From Salinilacihabitans rarus (lineage in GTDB: Archaea > Halobacteriota > Halobacteria > Halobacteriales > Natrialbaceae), in contig NZ_CP100762.1 of NCBI RefSeq assembly GCF_024296665.1, positions 992,001 through 1,056,000 on the forward strand: a DNA stretch of 64,000 nucleotides, read 5' to 3'. Position numbers and translations under genes: made by a program. Each line of letters begins with the position of its first letter. Within the stretch, counting starts at the first letter, position 1. Positions 52,887-61,374 of this stretch are shown piece by piece. The notes under the pieces were generated by a model. The model worked only from the letters and a program-made list of their open reading frames with translations. It was not told the DNA's origin and searched no databases.

Positions 52887-53198
52887 ATGCCCGAGGTCAC
52901 CGCGCTCGACGGTCTGGAGGAGGCCACCCACGCCGAAGTGTTCGCGGAGCGCCGGCCGCGGACGGTGCGCCTCCGCCTCGACGCCGGCGACCGCGTCCCG
53001 CCCCACACCCACCCCGGCACGAACGTCGTGTTACACCTGCTCTCGGGACGCCTCGAACTGACGCTCGACGACGAGACGTACGACCTGACGCCGGGAGAGG
53101 TGGCCCGGTTCAGCGGCGAGCGTGAGATCTCGCCACACGCGGTCGAGGACAGCACCGCGCTCGTCGTCTTCGCGCCGGCGGCGGACGAGGACGCGTAG
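52887..53198 (+). CDS. Cupin-domain protein
   Basis: This 103-residue single-domain cupin has motif 1 LDAGDRVPPHTHPGTNVVLHLLSGRLEL, giving the histidines of HxH plus the glutamate-like position, and motif 2 LTPGEVARFSGEREISPHAVEDS with the last histidine. A metal site with three histidines is likely. The substrate is unknown. The 216-base gap upstream, shared divergently with the MoaD-like gene, holds an AT-rich agaataacgatt near 52824-52835 as a possible promoter. Confidence 0.83.
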   Translation: MPEVTALDGLEEATHAEVFAERRPRTVRLRLDAGDRVPPHTHPGTNVVLHLLSGRLELTLDDETYDLTPGEVARFSGEREISPHAVEDSTALVVFAPAADEDA

Positions 53199-53204
53199 TC
53201 GCGC

Positions 53205-53714
53205 TCAGGAGGGGGTGATCCGGTCCCACAGCGACTTCAGGTCCGAGGCGGTCGCCATCGCGTCGAGTTCGCGGTAGGCCGACTGCTCCTCGTCGAGGTT
53301 CTGCTGGAGCGGGTCCGTCACGTCGCCGCCGTAGTCGAGCTTTCGCGCCAGCATCAACAGCCCCTCGTACGCGGTCATCTCGATGCGCTCGGTCGTCATC
53401 CCCGCGACGAGGTAACTGGAGTTGAGCAGGTCGTCGTCGGTGATCTCCCCTTCCATCCGCTGGCGCTCCGTCTCGAGCGCGTCGAAGATCGGTTTCTCCG
53501 TCGGCGCCGGCGTGACGTCGACGGCGTCGAACACCTGCTCGAGGCGACGCACCTGCTCGCGCGTCTCCTCGCGGTGGTCCGCGAATCCCCGGCTGATCCG
53601 GTCGTTCGTCGCGTTGATCGCCATCTCGTCGAGCGTCTCGACGAGTTGCGTCTCGACGTAGTACACCTGTCGGAGCTTGTGAACGAACAGTTCGTGGAGG
53701 TCGTTTATAGGCAT
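53205..53714 (-). CDS. Ferritin-like DUF892 (YciE/YciF-type) protein
   Basis: This 169-residue all-helical protein is of the DUF892 family, four-helix-bundle ferritin-like proteins. It begins INDLHELFVHKLRQVYYVETQLVETLDEMA, with the typical E and H residues of each helix, then FADHREETREQVRRLEQVF and YLVAGMTTERIEMTAYEGLLMLA. DUF892 proteins are induced by stress and may bind a di-metal centre; their reaction is unresolved. The start at 53714 follows a TATA-like element poorly; the ATG sits just after tataggcat in the plus strand. It converges on the cupin gene. Confidence 0.85.
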   Translation of the reverse strand: MPINDLHELFVHKLRQVYYVETQLVETLDEMAINATNDRISRGFADHREETREQVRRLEQVFDAVDVTPAPTEKPIFDALETERQRMEGEITDDDLLNSSYLVAGMTTERIEMTAYEGLLMLARKLDYGGDVTDPLQQNLDEEQSAYRELDAMATASDLKSLWDRITPS

Positions 53715-53781
53715 CTCACCTAGGCCCGGGGACGACCAGCCGCATAGTCGTGGACCACGATGTTGCAGGCCAGACGGCGAG

Positions 53782-54525
53782 TCAGCCGATGTCGACGGTC
53801 TCGGGGTCGACGTGGCGCGATTCGGGCTCGTCGGGAGAGACGACGAGCGCGGGCGCCGGAGCGTCCTCCTCTTCCGCCGGGTCACCGAGGACGACGACGC
53901 CGTCGGCTAGCAGCGGCGCGATCACGCCCGCCGCGACCGTTCCGGGGGTCGACAGCGGCGCCCGGACGGCGACCCGGTCGCCCGGTTCGAGTCCGGCGTC
54001 GTCGACGACGTCGCGGGCCGCCTCGACGACCGCGCCGTGGGAGTAGGTTCGCGCGCCGTCCGCGAGCAGCGGCGTGTCGGGGTCGATCGAGAGCGGCGGG
54101 AACGCCGGATTCTCGCTCCAGAGGCCGGCGTCGAAGTGGTGGACGGCGGGTGCCTCGGGCTTCCCGCCGTAGCCGACCCGCTGGGCGCCCCGGGGGAGGT
54201 CGTAGTCGTCGAGCGCGTCGACGGGGCCGACGAGCGCGCGGAAGTCCTCGCTCCCGGCGAGGTCCCGCGGCGGGTCGAACCGGGTCGTCCCCTCCAGCAG
54301 CGCGGTCCCGAAGAAGGCGAGCAGGGCCAGCGGCCCCTCGCCGACGACGCCGACGGTCACGCCCCGGCGCACCCCGGCGTGTCGCAGGAAGTTCCCCGAC
54401 TTCCAGGCGGTCGTACAGAGCCAGTGGTAGTCGTACGCGCGCCCGGTCGCGTCGACGAGCGCGGGTCGCTCGTCGCGTCGGTCCCGTGTCAGGAGGTCGC
54501 CCACCGTCTCCGCGTCCGCGTCCAT
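53782..54525 (-). CDS. Truncated ANL (AMP-binding)-like protein
   Basis: This 247-residue protein resembles the N-terminal part of adenylate-forming enzymes (RPALVDATGRAYDYHWLCTTAWKSGNFLRHAGVRRGVTVGVVGEG). It lacks the SSGTTGKPKG phosphate-binding loop, the A5 and A8 motifs and the catalytic lysine domain. A second half-repeat near the C-terminus (TPLLADGARTYSHGAVVEAARDVVDDAGLEPGDRVAV) again looks like an ANL N-terminal segment. It is therefore not an active ligase by itself; it may be a decayed enzyme or a conserved non-catalytic protein. Confidence 0.68.
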   Translation of the reverse strand: MDADAETVGDLLTRDRRDERPALVDATGRAYDYHWLCTTAWKSGNFLRHAGVRRGVTVGVVGEGPLALLAFFGTALLEGTTRFDPPRDLAGSEDFRALVGPVDALDDYDLPRGAQRVGYGGKPEAPAVHHFDAGLWSENPAFPPLSIDPDTPLLADGARTYSHGAVVEAARDVVDDAGLEPGDRVAVRAPLSTPGTVAAGVIAPLLADGVVVLGDPAEEEDAPAPALVVSPDEPESRHVDPETVDIG

Positions 54526-54544
54526 ACGCGCGGCTTTCGGCCGC

Positions 54545-54571
54545 GATCAAAAAAGCGCGCCGGTCGGGCCG
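54545..54571 (-). terminator. GC-rich element followed by T-run after the DJ-1/PfpI gene
   Basis: Reading the minus strand after the stop at 54572, the sequence runs through ccgaccggcgcgc and into TTTTTTGATC. A GC-rich stretch then six T is consistent with transcription termination before the truncated ANL gene. Confidence 0.4.
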
Positions 54572-55162
54572 TCAGTCGTCGGCCGCCGCGGGCGCCTCGT
54601 GTTCGACGTCGGTGCCGAGGACGTCGAGGAACTCCGCGAGCCACTCGGGGTGGTCCGGCCACGCCTGCCCCGTCACGAGGGCGCCGTCGCGGACGACGCC
54701 GTCCTCCCAGTCGCCGCCGGCGGCGAGCACCTCGGCTTTCAGCGCCGGGTAGGCGGTGCAGGTCCGCCCCTCCAGCACGTCCGCGGCCGAGAGGATCTGC
54801 GCGCCGTGACACAGCGACGCGACGGGCTTGTCCGCGGCGAAGAAGTGCCGGACGATTTCGAGCACCTCGTCGTAGGTCCGGAGGTACTCGGGCGCGCGGC
54901 CGCCGGGGATCACCAGCGCGTCGTAGTCGGCCGGGTCCACGGCGTCGAAGTCGTGCGTGAGTTCGAAGCCGTGCCCCGGCTTCTCGGTGTAGGTCTGGTC
55001 GCCCTCGAAGTCGTGGACCGCAGTCGGGCAGATCTCGCCCGCCTCCTTCTCCGGGCAGACGGCGTGGACGTCGTGGCCGACCATCTGTAGCGCCTGAAAC
55101 GGTACCATGACCTCGTAGTCCTCCACGAAATCGCCGGCGAGTAGCAGTATCGTTGCCGTCAC
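54572..55162 (-). CDS. DJ-1/PfpI family protein
   Basis: This gene encodes a 196-residue DJ-1/PfpI superfamily protein. It starts [36 protein letters not shown], and the nucleophile elbow is ASLCHGAQ with Cys118 and the adjacent His. The acid partner lies in the region [15 protein letters not shown]. Members act as glyoxalases/deglycases, chaperones or proteases; no single activity can be assigned. The start is taken as GTG at 55162 since family similarity begins there; an ATG at 55201 would add 13 residues. It lies downstream of dnaJ on the same strand. Confidence 0.83.
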   Translation of the reverse strand: MTATILLLAGDFVEDYEVMVPFQALQMVGHDVHAVCPEKEAGEICPTAVHDFEGDQTYTEKPGHGFELTHDFDAVDPADYDALVIPGGRAPEYLRTYDEVLEIVRHFFAADKPVASLCHGAQILSAADVLEGRTCTAYPALKAEVLAAGGDWEDGVVRDGALVTGQAWPDHPEWLAEFLDVLGTDVEHEAPAAADD

Positions 55163-55234
55163 GGGAAACACCCGGGTCGACGGTTCGACGCGCGCCGACA
55201 AGAATGTGCCCCGTGGTACCGCGGCCCGCGGCGG

Positions 55235-56404
55235 TCAGAAGCTCCGCTTGATCCGCTCGAAGAACCCCTCCTTGACGTCGATCTCCTCGCCGCCGGCCTC
55301 GGCGAACGCCTCCAGGGCCTCGCGCTGTTCCTCGTTGAGGCTCTCGGGGGTGACGACCTGCACCTGGACGTAGAGGTCGCCGTCCCCGCGGCGTTCGAGG
55401 CGGGGCATGCCCTCGCCCTCGATGCGGAACACCTCGCCGCTCTGGGTTCCCCGCGGGATCTCGAGGTCGACGCTCCCGTCGAGGGTCGGCACCTCGACCG
55501 TGTCGCCGAAGGTCGCCTGCGGGAACGAGATCGGCAGGCGGTACCGGAGGTCGTCGCCGTCGCGCTCGAACGCCTCGTGGTCGCGGACCGCGACGTCGAT
55601 CAGCAGGTCGCCGCGGGGGCCGCCGTTCGGACTCGGCGCGCCCTCGTTCCCCATCCGGAGGGTCTGGCCGTCCCGGATGCCGGCGGGGACCTCGACGACG
55701 AGCGTCGCCTCGGTGCGGACGTACCCCTCGCCGCGACACTCCTCGCAGGTCTCGGAGTACAGCGTCCCCTCGCCCTCGCAGCGCCGGCAGGTGGTCGTCT
55801 GCTGGACGCGCCCGAGCGGCGTCTGCTGGACCTGCGTCACCTGTCCGCGACCCTGACACTCCGGACAGGTCTGTGCCTCGGCGCTCGGCGGGTGACCCGC
55901 GCCGCCACAGACGTCACACTCCTCGGGCCGTTCGACCGTGAACTGCTTCTCGACGCCCTCGTAGGCCTCTTCGAGGTCGATCTCGAGGGCGGTCCGGAGG
56001 TCCCGACCCTTCCGGGGCCGGTCGCGGCGGCGACCCCCGCCCCCGCCGAAGACCTGCTCGAAGAGGTCGCCGAGGCCGCCACCGCCCATCCCGCCGCCGC
56101 CCATGCCGCCGAACGGGCCGCCACCCATGCCGCCGGGGCCCGCGCCGCCGCCGGCGCCGGCGTCGAAGCCGTGCTTCTCGGCCTGTTCGTAGCGGTCGTG
56201 GCCCATCCGGTCGTAGGCCTGGCGTTTGTCCTCGTCGGTCAGGACCTTCTTTGCCTTCTGGATCTTCTTGAACTTCTCCTCGGCGTCGGGGTCGTCGCTG
56301 ACGTCCGGGTGGTACTCGGCGGCCTTCTTCCGGTACGCCCGCTTGATCTCGTCCTCGGAGGCGTCGGGACTGACCCCGAGCACGTCGTAGAAGTCCTCGC
56401 TCAT
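55235..56404 (-). CDS. dnaJ: Chaperone protein DnaJ
   Basis: This 389-residue Hsp40 stimulates DnaK ATPase and delivers substrates. The J domain (about 3-67) has HPD in YHPDVSDDP. A Gly/Phe/Met-rich region (about 75-125) is followed by the zinc-binding domain with four CxxCxGxG-type repeats: CDVCGGAG, CPECQGRG, CRRCEGEG and CEECRGEG. The C-terminal substrate domains run to residue 389. The ATG at 56404 matches the family start MSEDFYDVLGV. It is 95 bases after dnaK on the same strand. Confidence 0.96.
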   Translation of the reverse strand: MSEDFYDVLGVSPDASEDEIKRAYRKKAAEYHPDVSDDPDAEEKFKKIQKAKKVLTDEDKRQAYDRMGHDRYEQAEKHGFDAGAGGGAGPGGMGGGPFGGMGGGGMGGGGLGDLFEQVFGGGGGRRRDRPRKGRDLRTALEIDLEEAYEGVEKQFTVERPEECDVCGGAGHPPSAEAQTCPECQGRGQVTQVQQTPLGRVQQTTTCRRCEGEGTLYSETCEECRGEGYVRTEATLVVEVPAGIRDGQTLRMGNEGAPSPNGGPRGDLLIDVAVRDHEAFERDGDDLRYRLPISFPQATFGDTVEVPTLDGSVDLEIPRGTQSGEVFRIEGEGMPRLERRGDGDLYVQVQVVTPESLNEEQREALEAFAEAGGEEIDVKEGFFERIKRSF

Positions 56405-56499
56405 TCGTTGCTCCCCGGTAATCCGTTGAAACACTTGAAACGACCGTTCGGGCCGCGCGCGTCGGCCGCGTCAGTCCGCCGATCGAGAGACGCCCGGCG

Positions 56500-58431
56500 T
56501 CACTCGTCCTCGTCGTCGAAGTCGACGTCCTCGAAGTCGGCGTCGACGAACTCCTCGCCGTCGTCGCCGCCGCCGGCACCCGCGCCGGGGCCGGGGTTCG
56601 GACCGGCGCCCATGCCGCCGGGGCCCGCGCCGCCCGCGGCCGCGCCGCCAGCGCCGCCGGCGCCGCCGGGGCCCGCGCCCGCCGCGCCGGCCTCCTGGTA
56701 GATCTGCTTGCCGATCTCCTGGAGTTCCTTGCTCAGGTCCTCGGTCGCGGCCTCGATGTCCTCGGCGTCGGCGTCGGAGTCGTCGATCGTCTCTTCCAGG
56801 TCCTCGACGGCGGCCTCGATGCTCTCGCGGAGGTCGGCGTCGATCTCGTCGTTCTCCTCGAGGAGCGTCTCGGCGCGCTGGATCGTCGCCTCGGCCGTGT
56901 TACGGGCCTCGATGCGCTCGCGGCGCTTCTTGTCCTCCTCGGCGTGCTCCTCGGCCTCGTTTTGCATCCGCTCGATCTCCTCGTCCGAGAGGCCGGCGCC
57001 GCCTTCGATGGTGATCTCCTCGCTCGTTCCGGTGCCCTTGTCCTCGGCGGTGACGTTGACGATGCCGTTCTCGTCGATGCTAAACGTGACCTCGATCTGG
57101 GGCGTGCCGGCGGGCGCCGGCGGGATGCCCGTCAGGTGGAACTCGCCCAGCAGTTCGTTCTTCTCGGCGAGTTCGCGCTCGCCCTGGAAGACGCGCACCT
57201 GCACCGTTGTCTGGTTGTCCGCCGCGGTGGTGAAGATCTTCGACTCCTCGGTCGGGATCGTCGTGTTCTTCTCGATGAGCCGTTCGAAGAGGCCGCCTTT
57301 GACCTCGATGCCCAGCGAGAGCGGCGTGACGTCAAGCAGGACGATGTCGTCGACCTCGCCGCCGAGGACGCCGCCCTGGATCGCCGCGCCGAGCGCGACG
57401 GCCTCGTCGGGGTTGACGTTCTTCTGGGGCTCTTTGCCCGTCAGCTCCTCGACCTTCTCGGCGACCTGGGGCATCCGGGTCGAGCCACCGACGAGCAGCA
57501 CCTCGTCGATGTCGTCTTTGGAGTAGCCGGCGTCTTCGAGGGCCTGCTCGGTCGGCTCGACGGTGCGGTCGATCAGGTCGGCGGTGAGCGACTCGAACTT
57601 CGCGCGGGTGAGCGACTTTTCGAGGTGGATCGGCCCGTCGTCGGTCGCGGTGATAAAGGGCAGGTTGATCTCGGTCTCCTTGCGCGAGGAGAGTTCGATC
57701 TTGGCCTCCTCGGCGGCGTCTTTCAGCCGCTGGAGCGCCTGCCGGTCCTCGCGGAGGTCGATACCGTGTTCGCCCTCGAAGTCGTCGGCCAGCCAGTCGA
57801 TGATCGCCTCGTCCCAGTCGTCGCCGCCGAGGTCGTTGTCGCCGTTGGTGGCGACGACCTCGTAGACCCCGCCGCCGAGGTCGAGGATGGAGACGTCGAA
57901 GGTGCCGCCGCCGAGGTCGTAGACGAGGACGGTCTGGTCGGAGTCGTCGTCCAGCCCGTAGGCCATCGACGCGGCCGTCGGCTCGTTGATGATGCGTTCG
58001 ACCTCGAAGCCGGCGATCTCGCCGGCGTCCTTGGTCGCCTGGCGCTGTCGGTCGGAGAAGTACGCGGGCACCGTAATGACGGCCTTCTCGACCTCGTCGC
58101 CGAGGTAGTCCTCGGCGTCGCGTTTGATCTTCTGGAGGATCATCGCCGAGATCTCCTCCGGCGTGAACTCCTCGCCGTCGACCTCGACGGTGTGGTCGTC
58201 CTCCCCCATGTGGCGCTTGATCGAGGCGATCGTCCGCTCGGGGTTCTGGATCGCCTGGTTCTTCGCCGGCTTGCCGACGAGGCGCTCGTCGTCGTCGGTG
58301 AAGGCGACGACCGACGGCGTCGTCCGGTCGCCTTCGGAGTTGACGATGATCTCCGGATCGCCGCCTTCCATCACGGCGAAGGCGCTGTTCGTCGTACCGA
58401 GGTCGATTCCGAGGATCTTGTTACTCGCCAT
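56500..58431 (-). CDS. dnaK: Chaperone protein DnaK (Hsp70)
   Basis: This 643-residue Hsp70 has ATPase motifs [19 protein letters not shown] (phosphate 1), [22 protein letters not shown] (phosphate 2) and [17 protein letters not shown] (adenosine). The substrate domain contains [16 protein letters not shown]. The C-terminal lid is followed by a low-complexity Gly/Ala/Pro/Met tail ending in an acidic [14 protein letters not shown], of the bacterial EEVD-replacing type. Archaeal Hsp70 was acquired from bacteria, and the grpE-dnaK-dnaJ order here agrees with that. It carries its own promoter (58456-58463). Confidence 0.97.
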   Translation of the reverse strand: MASNKILGIDLGTTNSAFAVMEGGDPEIIVNSEGDRTTPSVVAFTDDDERLVGKPAKNQAIQNPERTIASIKRHMGEDDHTVEVDGEEFTPEEISAMILQKIKRDAEDYLGDEVEKAVITVPAYFSDRQRQATKDAGEIAGFEVERIINEPTAASMAYGLDDDSDQTVLVYDLGGGTFDVSILDLGGGVYEVVATNGDNDLGGDDWDEAIIDWLADDFEGEHGIDLREDRQALQRLKDAAEEAKIELSSRKETEINLPFITATDDGPIHLEKSLTRAKFESLTADLIDRTVEPTEQALEDAGYSKDDIDEVLLVGGSTRMPQVAEKVEELTGKEPQKNVNPDEAVALGAAIQGGVLGGEVDDIVLLDVTPLSLGIEVKGGLFERLIEKNTTIPTEESKIFTTAADNQTTVQVRVFQGERELAEKNELLGEFHLTGIPPAPAGTPQIEVTFSIDENGIVNVTAEDKGTGTSEEITIEGGAGLSDEEIERMQNEAEEHAEEDKKRRERIEARNTAEATIQRAETLLEENDEIDADLRESIEAAVEDLEETIDDSDADAEDIEAATEDLSKELQEIGKQIYQEAGAAGAGPGGAGGAGGAAAGGAGPGGMGAGPNPGPGAGAGGGDDGEEFVDADFEDVDFDDEDE

Positions 58432-58455
58432 CTGAAAGGGTATAGTGCGCACTTT

Positions 58456-58463
58456 GTTTTAAA
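58456..58463 (-). promoter_or_regulatory. dnaK promoter TATA box
   Basis: On the minus strand this reads tttaaaac, about 29 bases upstream of the leaderless ATG at 58431. A second AT-rich patch (ttttattc, about 58488-58495) lies further upstream. Heat-shock regulation is likely by family, but no recognised operator was identified. Confidence 0.5.
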
Positions 58464-58616
58464 GGTTACTACACGGTTCGAGCTGACGAATAAAATTCAG
58501 ATCGCCGACGGCTGGACCGGCCGCGATCCCGACACCGTCGGTCGATCCTTCCCGTCGGCGACGCGGACGGACGCGTCGCTACCGAGTGCGGCGAGTCGCG
58601 GAGAATCGGTCGGCGG

Positions 58617-59522
58617 TTACTCCTCGTCGACGACCTCGCCGTCGGGATCGAGCGCTCCCCCGTCGGCGTCTACGGGTTCGTCCGCGTCCGTGTCGCCCTC
58701 GTCCGCGGCCCCGTCGTTCGCGTCGTCTTCGCCCGCTTTGGCCACCTCGTCCCCGTCGAGTTCGCCGTTGCTGACGGTCACCTGAGCGTTCTGGATGACC
58801 TTCCCGTCCATCTCGTAGCCCGGCGTGTAGACGTCGGCGATCGTCCCCTCGGGCTGGCCGCTGTCGACCTGCACCATCACCTCGTGGCGCTGGGGGTCGA
58901 CATCGCTGCCGGGGTCGGGGTCGATCTCCTCGACGTCCTCGTCGGCGAGGACGCGGTCGAACTCCTTGAGGGTCATCTCGACGCCCTCGCGAAGGCTCTC
59001 GACGTCGTCGCTCTCCTCGGCGAGCGCGCGCTTCAGGTTGTCGCGGACGCCCACCAGCCGCTCGACGAGGTCCTCGGTGGCGCGGGACTTGATCTGTTCC
59101 TGGCGCTTTTTCGCGCGCTTCTTGTAGTTCTGGAAGTCGGCCTGCTTGCGCTTGAGGTGGCTCTCGAGTTCGTCGATCCGCTCCTCGCGGTCGTCGAGGT
59201 CCGCCCGCAACTCCTCGATCGTCTCCGCCTGGGCGTCGACGCGCTCGCGCAGGTCCGCCAGTTCCTCGCGCTGGTCGGAGACCGTCCCGTTGAGGTCGCG
59301 GGCCGTCTCGACGACGACGTTGACCTCGCGGGCGAGGTCGTCGTCGAGTTCCGCGATCTCGTCGAGCAACTGCCCGACGTCTTTGGTCTGGGCCTCCTCG
59401 GGCGCGGAGTCCCCTTCCGACTCCTCGACGCCGGCTTCGGCCTCCGTCTCGGCCCCGTCGTCGCCGGCGGATCCCTCCGCGGCCGCGCCGGGAACGGAGT
59501 TCGTGCCCTCGTCTTCGCTCAT
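58617..59522 (-). CDS. grpE: Nucleotide exchange factor GrpE
   Basis: This 301-residue protein is the nucleotide exchange factor of DnaK. A long acidic N-terminus (1-50) precedes a coiled coil (about 50-135, LADLRERVDAQAETIEELRADLDDREERIDELESHLKRKQADFQNYKKRAKKR) and the beta domain with HEVMVQVDSGQPEGTIADVYTPGYEMDGKVIQNAQVTVS. A second acidic tail (about 260-301) is haloarchaeal. It is the first gene of the chaperone set. Its leaderless start follows a TATA box at 59544-59551. Confidence 0.94.
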   Translation of the reverse strand: MSEDEGTNSVPGAAAEGSAGDDGAETEAEAGVEESEGDSAPEEAQTKDVGQLLDEIAELDDDLAREVNVVVETARDLNGTVSDQREELADLRERVDAQAETIEELRADLDDREERIDELESHLKRKQADFQNYKKRAKKRQEQIKSRATEDLVERLVGVRDNLKRALAEESDDVESLREGVEMTLKEFDRVLADEDVEEIDPDPGSDVDPQRHEVMVQVDSGQPEGTIADVYTPGYEMDGKVIQNAQVTVSNGELDGDEVAKAGEDDANDGAADEGDTDADEPVDADGGALDPDGEVVDEE

Positions 59523-59543
59523 GTCCCTGTCAAGGAACAGCGG

Positions 59544-59551
59544 TAATAAAA
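59544..59551 (-). promoter_or_regulatory. grpE promoter TATA box
   Basis: The minus strand reads ttttatta about 26 bases before the leaderless ATG at 59522, a typical haloarchaeal promoter spacing. Confidence 0.5.
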
Positions 59552-59621
59552 GGATTGAGGTACGGGCCCGCGGCCCGGTACGGATCGCCGCAGTCGGCCG
59601 ATTCGCGCGCCGTTCGACGGC

Positions 59622-61304
59622 TCAGTCGGCGCCGGGCGCCGCGGCCGCCGCCGCCTCGTCGGGCACCGTCCCCCGGTCGGTCCAGCCGCGGACGTCGTAG
59701 TACTCCTCGAGGGCCGCCTCGAAGCCGTCGAGGTCGTCGGCGTACGGCAGCGTGTCGTCCGACCGGTCGAAGCCACGGCGGTTGTTGAAGTGCCGCTCGA
59801 GCGTCACCACCCGCTCGCCCACGTCGAGCAGCGACTCGTAGTCCGCGCCGAACAGCGCCTCGTATCGCTCGGGCGTCATCGTCCCCCGGGAGAACCGACA
59901 GACGATCCCGCAGTCTTCGAGCGCCCGCGCGTTCTCCTGTTCGGCGATCGCCGCCGGCTTCCCATCGAATCCCGCCTGCGGGAACGACGCCTCGCGGTCG
60001 ACGAGGGGGTACTCCCACGCGTAGAACGTCGAGTACATGTGGTCGGCCCCGCGGTTCGCGACCGCGTAAGCCAGCCCCTGGCCGTGGAGGGTGCGGCCCT
60101 CGTGGCCCGCAAACGAGAGGCGCTTGACCGTCCAGTCCTCGACGCCGAGGTCGTCGGCCGCCCGGCCGATCCCCTCGGCGAGGGAGTCGCCGACGCCCTC
60201 GCGGCGGGCGATCTTCTCGACCGTCTCGTGGACCAACTCGGCGTCGCCGAAGGCGTCCTCGCTCGCGAGGTAGGCCGCGACCGTGTTTCCACAGGAGATC
60301 GTGTCCATCCCAAGCGTGTCACAGAGTTCGTTCGCCTGCATCACGTCGACGACGTCGTCGACCGCGCAGTTCGAGCCGAACGCCATCACGGTCTCGAACT
60401 CCGGGCCCTCCGTCTCCACGCCGCGTGCCTCGTCCCGCGTCGGGAGTTTACAGGCGAACGCGCAGGCCGAGCAGGTCCCTCGCTCGTACTTCTTCTCCTC
60501 GACGGCGTCGCCGTTGATTCCCTCGACGCCCTCGAACCGCCGCTCGGAGAAGTACCGCGTCGGCAACCCGTCCACTTCGTTCGCGAGGTCCGTCACCGAC
60601 GTCGTCCCCTGTCGCTTCATGACGTGCTCGGAGGTCGCCGCCTCGCGGTGGACCTCGGTCGCGACGTCCGGCAGGTCGACGTCCGGGGCGGCGTCGCCCT
60701 CGAACGTGACCGCCTTCACGTTCTTCGAACCCATCACGGCTCCGAGGCCGCCCCGGCCGAACGCGCGGCTCTCGGAGGTCATGATCGAGGCGAACCGGAC
60801 GCGGTTCTCGCCCGCGGGACCGATCGCGACGACGTGCTCGGGGCCGAGGCCGCGGCCCTCGACGTGGTCGGTGACTTCGGGAACCGTCGCGCCCGCCAGT
60901 TCCGGGACGGCCTCGAACTCCACGCCCGCCCCGGTGACGTGGACGATCACCACCTCGTCGCTCGTCCCGACGAGTTCGACCGCGCCGTACCCCGTCGCGG
61001 CGAGGTTGCGCGAGACGAACCCGCCGGCGTTCGACGAGAGCAGGCCGCCGGTCAGCGGCGAGACGCCGGTGCAGTTCGTCCGCCCGGTGTAGCTCATCTT
61101 CGAACGCTGCAGGGGCCCCGTGGTGAACACGAGGCGGTTCTCGGGGCCGAACGGGTCGGCGTCGAACGGGATGCGCTCGTGGGCCAGCGCCGTCGCCACG
61201 CCGCGGCCGCCGATAAACGACTCGTGGATCGCGTCGATCGGCGTGCGCTCGGTCGTCCGGTCGGAGCAGTCGACGGTGAGCAGCGGGCCGGTCGCGTGGA
61301 GCAT
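59622..61304 (-). CDS. Aldehyde:ferredoxin oxidoreductase 2 (tungsten AOR family)
   Basis: This 560-residue AOR is a close paralogue of the protein at 49653-51317, on the opposite strand. The [4Fe-4S] ligands are Cys278, Cys281 and Cys285 (TCSACAFACKLP) with Cys469 (GIVCRF). Both share AFGRGGLGAV, KNVKAVTFEGDAAPDVD and DEARGVETEGPEFETV, but this copy differs in the region GSNCAVDDVVDVMQAN and in the segment YSTFYAWEYPLVDREASF, which may alter aldehyde choice. It has additional cysteines (positions 13, 78, 313 and 338). It needs tungstopterin and ferredoxin. It is divergent from the XPB gene, with a TATA box at 61332-61338. Confidence 0.92.
   Translation of the reverse strand: MLHATGPLLTVDCSDRTTERTPIDAIHESFIGGRGVATALAHERIPFDADPFGPENRLVFTTGPLQRSKMSYTGRTNCTGVSPLTGGLLSSNAGGFVSRNLAATGYGAVELVGTSDEVVIVHVTGAGVEFEAVPELAGATVPEVTDHVEGRGLGPEHVVAIGPAGENRVRFASIMTSESRAFGRGGLGAVMGSKNVKAVTFEGDAAPDVDLPDVATEVHREAATSEHVMKRQGTTSVTDLANEVDGLPTRYFSERRFEGVEGINGDAVEEKKYERGTCSACAFACKLPTRDEARGVETEGPEFETVMAFGSNCAVDDVVDVMQANELCDTLGMDTISCGNTVAAYLASEDAFGDAELVHETVEKIARREGVGDSLAEGIGRAADDLGVEDWTVKRLSFAGHEGRTLHGQGLAYAVANRGADHMYSTFYAWEYPLVDREASFPQAGFDGKPAAIAEQENARALEDCGIVCRFSRGTMTPERYEALFGADYESLLDVGERVVTLERHFNNRRGFDRSDDTLPYADDLDGFEAALEEYYDVRGWTDRGTVPDEAAAAAAPGAD
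61147..61196 (-). repeat. Right copy of a 50-bp perfect inverted repeat (in AOR2)
   Basis: This is the reverse complement of 49761-49810. The two copies are 11.3 kb apart in inverted orientation and could support recombination that would invert the intervening segment. Confidence 0.88.
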
Positions 61305-61331
61305 CGGTGACGATTCCGTGGACGCGCGCGC

Positions 61332-61338
61332 TAATAAA
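61332..61338 (-). promoter_or_regulatory. TATA box of AOR2 in the divergent promoter region
   Basis: The minus strand reads tttatta about 30 bases before the AOR2 start at 61304. The same AT-rich patch lies 37-43 bases before the XPB start at 61375, so the 70-base spacer must serve both. Confidence 0.45.
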
Positions 61339-61374
61339 TCCGCGAGCCGCGCCCGTCGGCCGAGCGCCGGAGCT

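Noticed and set aside
52862-53125. A leaderless frame beginning ATGCGT upstream of and overlapping the cupin gene
   Set aside because: It runs 87 codons out of frame through the cupin with an Arg/Pro-rich product, which is a shadow pattern; unlike the acnA upstream frame it does not end at the gene start.
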